A stretch of 64,000 bases of DNA from the NCBI GenBank assembly GCA_036417435.1, contig CM070911.1, positions 8,184,001-8,248,000 on the forward strand, given 5' to 3'. Of this stretch, positions 59,111 through 64,000 are shown in pieces. Every line of letters begins with the position of its first letter. Position 1 is the first letter of the stretch. The notes under the pieces are model-generated. The model was not told where the DNA came from, made no database searches, and saw only the letters and a program-made list of their open reading frames with translations. The translations under genes were made by a program, and so were the position numbers. This DNA is from Inia geoffrensis (lineage: Eukaryota > Chordata > Mammalia > Artiodactyla > Iniidae).

Positions 59111-61209
59111 CCAGTGCCATCTTGGGAGTGTGGGTTTGCACTGAAAATTTTGTGATTATTTTTAAATGTTTTCTATTACACACAGGTGTTCACTAGAGAA
59201 AAAACTGGATGGCACAGTTCAGCAAAATTTATCTGTAATCTGCATACCCTGAGATAATCCCTGTGAACACAAAATTATTAACTTTGGAAGGAAGATATTT
59301 TTTTTTTTTTTCTCATTTCTTTCACCAGCTGGACCATCAAGACACAAAGCTGGTTTGAAAAAAAAAGAAAAGAAAAAAAGAAATTGTTCTCTCATTGGCT
59401 GCATCTGGAGAGAGGTTTTGACACTGCGGATCGCGCCGCAGATGAGGCCTGTGTGTGTAAGGGCACAGGTCAGCGCTGGCAAATGCTACTTCACCCAAAG
59501 GTGGGGTACCAAGGCCGGTGGGACCAGTGCTTCCAGAATGATCTTTTGTTTCCGCTGCTCAGCTGTCCAGGATCATGGCTGGGGACATCAAAGACATGTC
59601 TAAACCTGTTATCTGGCCCTATCCTTTGCCCTGACTGTGGAAGGGGTCTCCGCACAGGGAGACCCTGGAGAGCAGAGCCCCTGCCTTCCGTCCCACTATT
59701 AATTCCACGTAAGAGCGGATCAGTAGTATTTGCGTTAGCCATGTACATCCGTCTCTCTGCTTTGTTCTGAGAAAAAATTTGTTTACTTACCTAATGAAAA
59801 GATTAAAAAGCATTTTCTTTGCATTTCTTTACGTCGTTATGTGTGTTAATTGCAGTACTCTTAGGGTTCCCTTTCTATTTATGTTTGGGCGGAACTGATT
59901 TTTTTTTTTTTTTTTTACTCACTAGAGCCTGGATTTCCTTGTAAGTTTACCGAACCAGTACAACTTGGCGCCTCCCTCAGTTCAGCTGTTTGCTCCTTTA
60001 TTAGTGAATCTGAATAAAGGCAATAATAACAAATAGGATGAAAATATTTACTGGCCACAAACATTGTATCAGGTACTTCATCTGTATCTCCATCTACTTT
60101 ATGTATCCTTTCATCTGTAGCACTTCATATAGTGAAGGCTTATGGGGGTTCTATAGGGCTTAGAGAAGGGATGCATGATTTAATGCTCCTAACAAGCCCG
60201 CAGAGGTAAGTTTTATTGTCTCCACTTCAGAGTTGAGCACTAGAGGCTGAGAAAGCCCCGAGGACAGGGTCATGTAGCTTGACGGGGTCAACTGGGATTC
60301 AAACTGAAGTCTATGCAGCCTCAAGGCTGTGTTGGTGCCACTGGGTCGTCCAGTTTCTGGGGAGGGGGGTGTGCAGGCTTCATAGACAGAGCTGGAAAAG
60401 GAGGGGCAGTGGCGCTGACTGATACAAGAGCTTTACAGAGGGTTAAGGGACCACCTTGTGGTGGTAGGGGCCTCATCTCAGCCCCCAGCTTGGATAGAGG
60501 TTTCACACATGCCGGAGGTCAGAGATGACCTCCCAGCGCAGACACCCTTGTAGTTCTAAGGCTGTTGGACGATGTCATTTACTGTTTTATTGGTTTCCTC
60601 AGAAATTCCCGTGAGGTACTTCTGTGGGGAAAAAATAATTAAAAAAAAAAAAAAAAAAAAAGGTCTACTTCCTAACCTTAGTAATTCCTGATGTGGTAGA
60701 AACAGCCTCATCAGCCAGAACATGTTAGTGTAGCAGCAGCTGCTACTTATTATCTTAAAACTCTCTTTAGATTTTGATATACTTTAGTGGAATGACAATG
60801 TTTCTTTCCAGCTTTTAATTTTGATACAATATTCTTTTTGCAGTGATGTAACAAAAACGTTTCCAAGTCTCTGTATTAGGTATAATGAGTTTAGAGGAAG
60901 GCACACATTCACCAAGATCACGATCAATAATAGACACGGCACCAGAGTATTGATTTTGTCCTTGAGGAAATCCAATAATAACAAATCGATGAATTATAAC
61001 ACATGATGAAAGTGGTTGAACTCACCTGTAAACAGACATTGGGAGGAAAGCAGTAGTAAAATATGCTACTAATAACTATCAGATTGGGGGAGATGATGAT
61101 GTTTAGTGTTGGCAGACATTCAGGGGTGGTGCAAGGGGGCAGACAGACAGAGCAGTTTACTTGTAGTTCTGTGATGAAGAAGTGACAGGCTGGCATCAAA
61201 GCTGCCACG

Positions 61210-61340
61210 TTTGCTTATTGCTACAACAATTATTTACTGAACGCCCGCCGTGTGTCAGGCACCGGGGACAGACTGGTGAGCCAAACCCTCCCTGCCCATG
61301 GCTCCTGTGTGTATGGCTATTCAGCTGAGTTGGGGGAGAC
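61210..61340 (+). repeat. L2-like ancient LINE fragment
   Basis: aattatttactgaacgcccgccgtgtgtcaggcaccgggg is L2-like. Confidence 0.5.
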
Positions 61341-62561
61341 AGATTTTATCACACGATCCCTGAATGAATGAGGAGGGATGCACTCAGATAGGAAGAAAGT
61401 TCCAGAGAGCAGAGAGCAAAGAAACGTGACCTAGATTGGAACTTGATCTGAAGAGGACTTGGCAATAACTGCAGGACTAGGGGGTGTGGTGGTGGGTCTG
61501 GAGGAGGTGTGTCCTGACCCAGGAAGCAGTGCGAGCATTGCAGGGCTCAGCCCCGCGGCCCGTGCCTGCGATGGAGGCAGTGGGGTGGATATCTGGAGGG
61601 CAGAGGTGTGCAGCCTCGGGGGCAGGCGGGGACCTGCCCAGAAAACCTTTTGGCGTTTGTTAAAGATGAGAGAGCTTCACCATGGAGGGAGCGATGGGAA
61701 ACTGCTGCCGGGGCTTCAGGGCCTGGGGCGGGCCTGGGGAGCCGTGGCCAGGTCAGTGGGCTGTCCCCCGACTCTGTGTCCTTTGCAAGCTGCCTCTGAA
61801 AACCTGATGTTCTCCATGAAGCTTTCTTCCAGGGCTTTGAATGTGACGGCAGATGGAGCTGAAGGGGCTGGGGGGGCGTCTAGCCTTCAGTTTTCGGAGC
61901 TGGCCTCCAGGGGACCTCCAGTGGAGATTTAGCCACAGGGATTGGGAGTCAGCGGTGAGCTTTTTCGGACAGTAGCCATGATTGGTATTTCCACCGTGTC
62001 TTTCCTCTATTGCAAGCCCTGTAACATCGCGAGAATTTGAGGCACTGAGGACCGTTAACGGGGTGATGCCCTCTTGCTTGTCCACACCCTCCCCGTGTGA
62101 AAGTCCAGCAGAGTCCCAGGCTTCCAAGAAACTTCCCCTATGTTTGCAGATATTCACTGATCTCTCTTTTCTACTCTGTTTGAAGCTTATCGTCCACCCG
62201 ATGATTTGGGGGAAAGGTAGCATTTAGTGTAGCCGCATCAACACAAGTGAGCCCTAGGTCTTTGATGGCAGGGGAGGAAGGATTTACTCTGCACGTCCCA
62301 GCTCAGCACACCTGGGACCCAAAGCACCTGGCAAGCGTCTGTTGCGTTATACACACAGCTGGGGAGAAGCCAGCACCTGCTTCCTCCTTTGCTTTCCTCA
62401 ACTCCAGGTCTCCTGGCTTCAGCTTCTTTGATGAGTCAAAGGACCAAATCAGAGGGTCTGACGTTCATAGATGCTGCAACTAGATTCAGATTTTCTGATT
62501 TTCCATCCAGTTCGACAAGAGAGGGAGCCTCTTTCCTCCCTGTCTTCTTCCTTCCCTCTGT

Positions 62562-62613
62562 TGTGTGTGTGTGTATGTGTGTGTATGCGTGTGTGTGTGT
62601 GTGTGTGTGTGTG
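62562..62613. repeat. (TG)n microsatellite
   Basis: A TG run with two interruptions (tatg, tatgcg). Confidence 0.97.
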
Positions 62614-64000
62614 ATGGGTAGGGGGAGGTGGGGGGACATCTGTAGAGTCTCGGAAAGAGGGCAGTCTGGCTCCCCCTCCCACGAGCAGAGGCGAATGGAA
62701 CAGGGGTTCACATCATTCACTTCCTGAATCCTGTTCCCAGGTGAGTTTCAGGGCCTTGGGCTCTGGGCACAGACACCTCAAGATGGATGGATAATTAGAA
62801 GATATACATCTGTGCCCTCACCTTTGGGGTCACTTGGTAGAGTAAATTCATTTAATCCTGAAAAGGTCAAGTAGGAGAGGCGTATATGCCCACACATAAG
62901 GGCCCTCCTTTCTCCACAAGCCTGGGATGGCTGTGGTGTGTTTAAAAAGACACTTAGAAATGTCCTTGTATATATGAACATGTGCCATGTACATCATATA
63001 CATGGAAGAAACTATTTTCTGAAAGTATAACACGAACATGTGTGCTGTGGATGTTCTTATATGTTTGTTTCCCTAAAGTGGCAGGGATGGGAATCAGGCC
63101 TTAGGCAAGATTTAGTCACTGACTTCCTTGGGCTTCCCAGGGAAGCTCTTTGGATGGGATTTCGTCACCTGGAAAACGAGGAGATGGGGCGAGGTAATGT
63201 CGGTCCCGTTCAGCGATACCATCCCCTGTGGCCTGGGAGGGTTGTTTCTAACCATGATGCATTCTTCCCTCAGTCTTTGCTTGAGTGAAGATGCTGGGAT
63301 TTCCTATGCTTCGGAAGGGAGCCGGCTGTGTAAGCAGGTGGTGAACAAGCGGCTGAGCCAGGGAGGGAACTGCCGGGCTGTGTGCAGATGGCTCCCCTGC
63401 GGACTGAGCCTGTGTTAGTGGCCCAAGGGGAACCAGCCACGCTTTCTGATCAGTAAGGCCATTGATGACGGCCCCTCCGGCCCATGGATCTAAGCTTCTC
63501 TTCGCACGATTGATGGCAGGCCTTTTTGCACATCCTCCCCAGATCCGTGCTGTTTTGTAAATTAGGTTATGAGAAACCTACTGTGGCCAATGGAGGACGT
63601 TGGGGTGTTGTGTGGTGTATTTATTATTTTTCCAGTAGACCAGATGCCTTTGCAATTAGTTAGGAATTGGTGGTGGCTTTCCCCAAAGTATACAGATAGA
63701 AATAATTGTATAGTTCTCCCTCTCTTTCCTTTATTCATTTATTAAAAGTTCGTTATGCTTAGATGCTGTGACGTGTGCTGGGAGGAAAGAAAGAATGTGG
63801 CCTGGGGCTTGCAGCTTGGCTGGTAGGAGAAGGGGGCAAAGTACCATAAAGGGTAATGTGCAGATGTGGGGGTAAGAAGGAGCCTTTTTGGGTGAAAATG
63901 TCTCAAAGAGCTTCGCGGAGAAAGGTCACCTGAGTTAATACTTTAAAGAGATGTACTCTTGTGTTATGTGAAGGGGAAAGGACATTCCTGGTGGAGTCCA

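Larger units (their letters stand above)
59111..64000. other. No gene recognised
   Basis: Presumed GREB1 intron DNA with A- and T-runs (59900, 60640), the L2-like piece at 61210 and the TG repeat at 62562. Short open frames (for example 61459-61932) show no motif or flanking splice logic. Confidence 0.45.

Overview
This window is nuclear DNA of a mammal, most likely a cetacean (hippopotamus is the main alternative). The key marker is a set of tRNA-derived SINEs of the CHR type known from whales, dolphins and hippos. They carry the 'gcttccctggtggcgcagtgg' head and the 'gagaggcc..acagtgagaggccc' body, and several have clean target-site duplications. The L1 3' ends are of cetartiodactyl type, and older MLT1, Tigger, hAT, MIR and L2 remnants fill much of the rest.

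One intact protein-coding gene lies fully inside the window: E2F6, on the minus strand. Its seven coding exons run from 30137 (ATG) down to 12312 (stop). I could place every splice junction, and the exons sum to 855 bases (284 residues plus stop) with all phases consistent. The promoter sits in a CpG island (about 29890-30640) with NRF1-like, YY1-like and E2F-like motifs. Intron 4 has the terminal signals of a U12-type AT-AC intron.

3' of E2F6 (3474-3612 and 6105-6316) are two decayed copies of E2F6 exons 5 and 3, in the same order and orientation as the gene. They still carry matching intron flanks, so they are the relic of a genomic duplication and not a retrocopy.

Upstream of E2F6, from about 30.7 to 41 kb, the sequence is intergenic. 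At about 41.3-42.8 kb there is a second, very strong CpG island. By conserved mammalian gene order (E2F6 on minus, GREB1 on plus, some 12-16 kb apart) this is best read as the GREB1 promoter and non-coding first exon. No GREB1 coding exon was recognised, so 43-64 kb would be GREB1 first-intron DNA if that reading is right. That stretch holds an FXR1 processed pseudogene (about 45.75-48.2 kb, minus strand) broken by two later SINEs, an MLT1-type LTR, a young L1 nested in an older antisense L1 (56.5-58.7 kb), and simple repeats.

No CRISPR array, prokaryotic feature, intact retrovirus or structural RNA gene was seen. The most unusual items are the E2F6 exon duplication relic, the AT-AC intron, a target site used twice by SINEs, and a minimal L1 insertion with an apparent 3' transduction.
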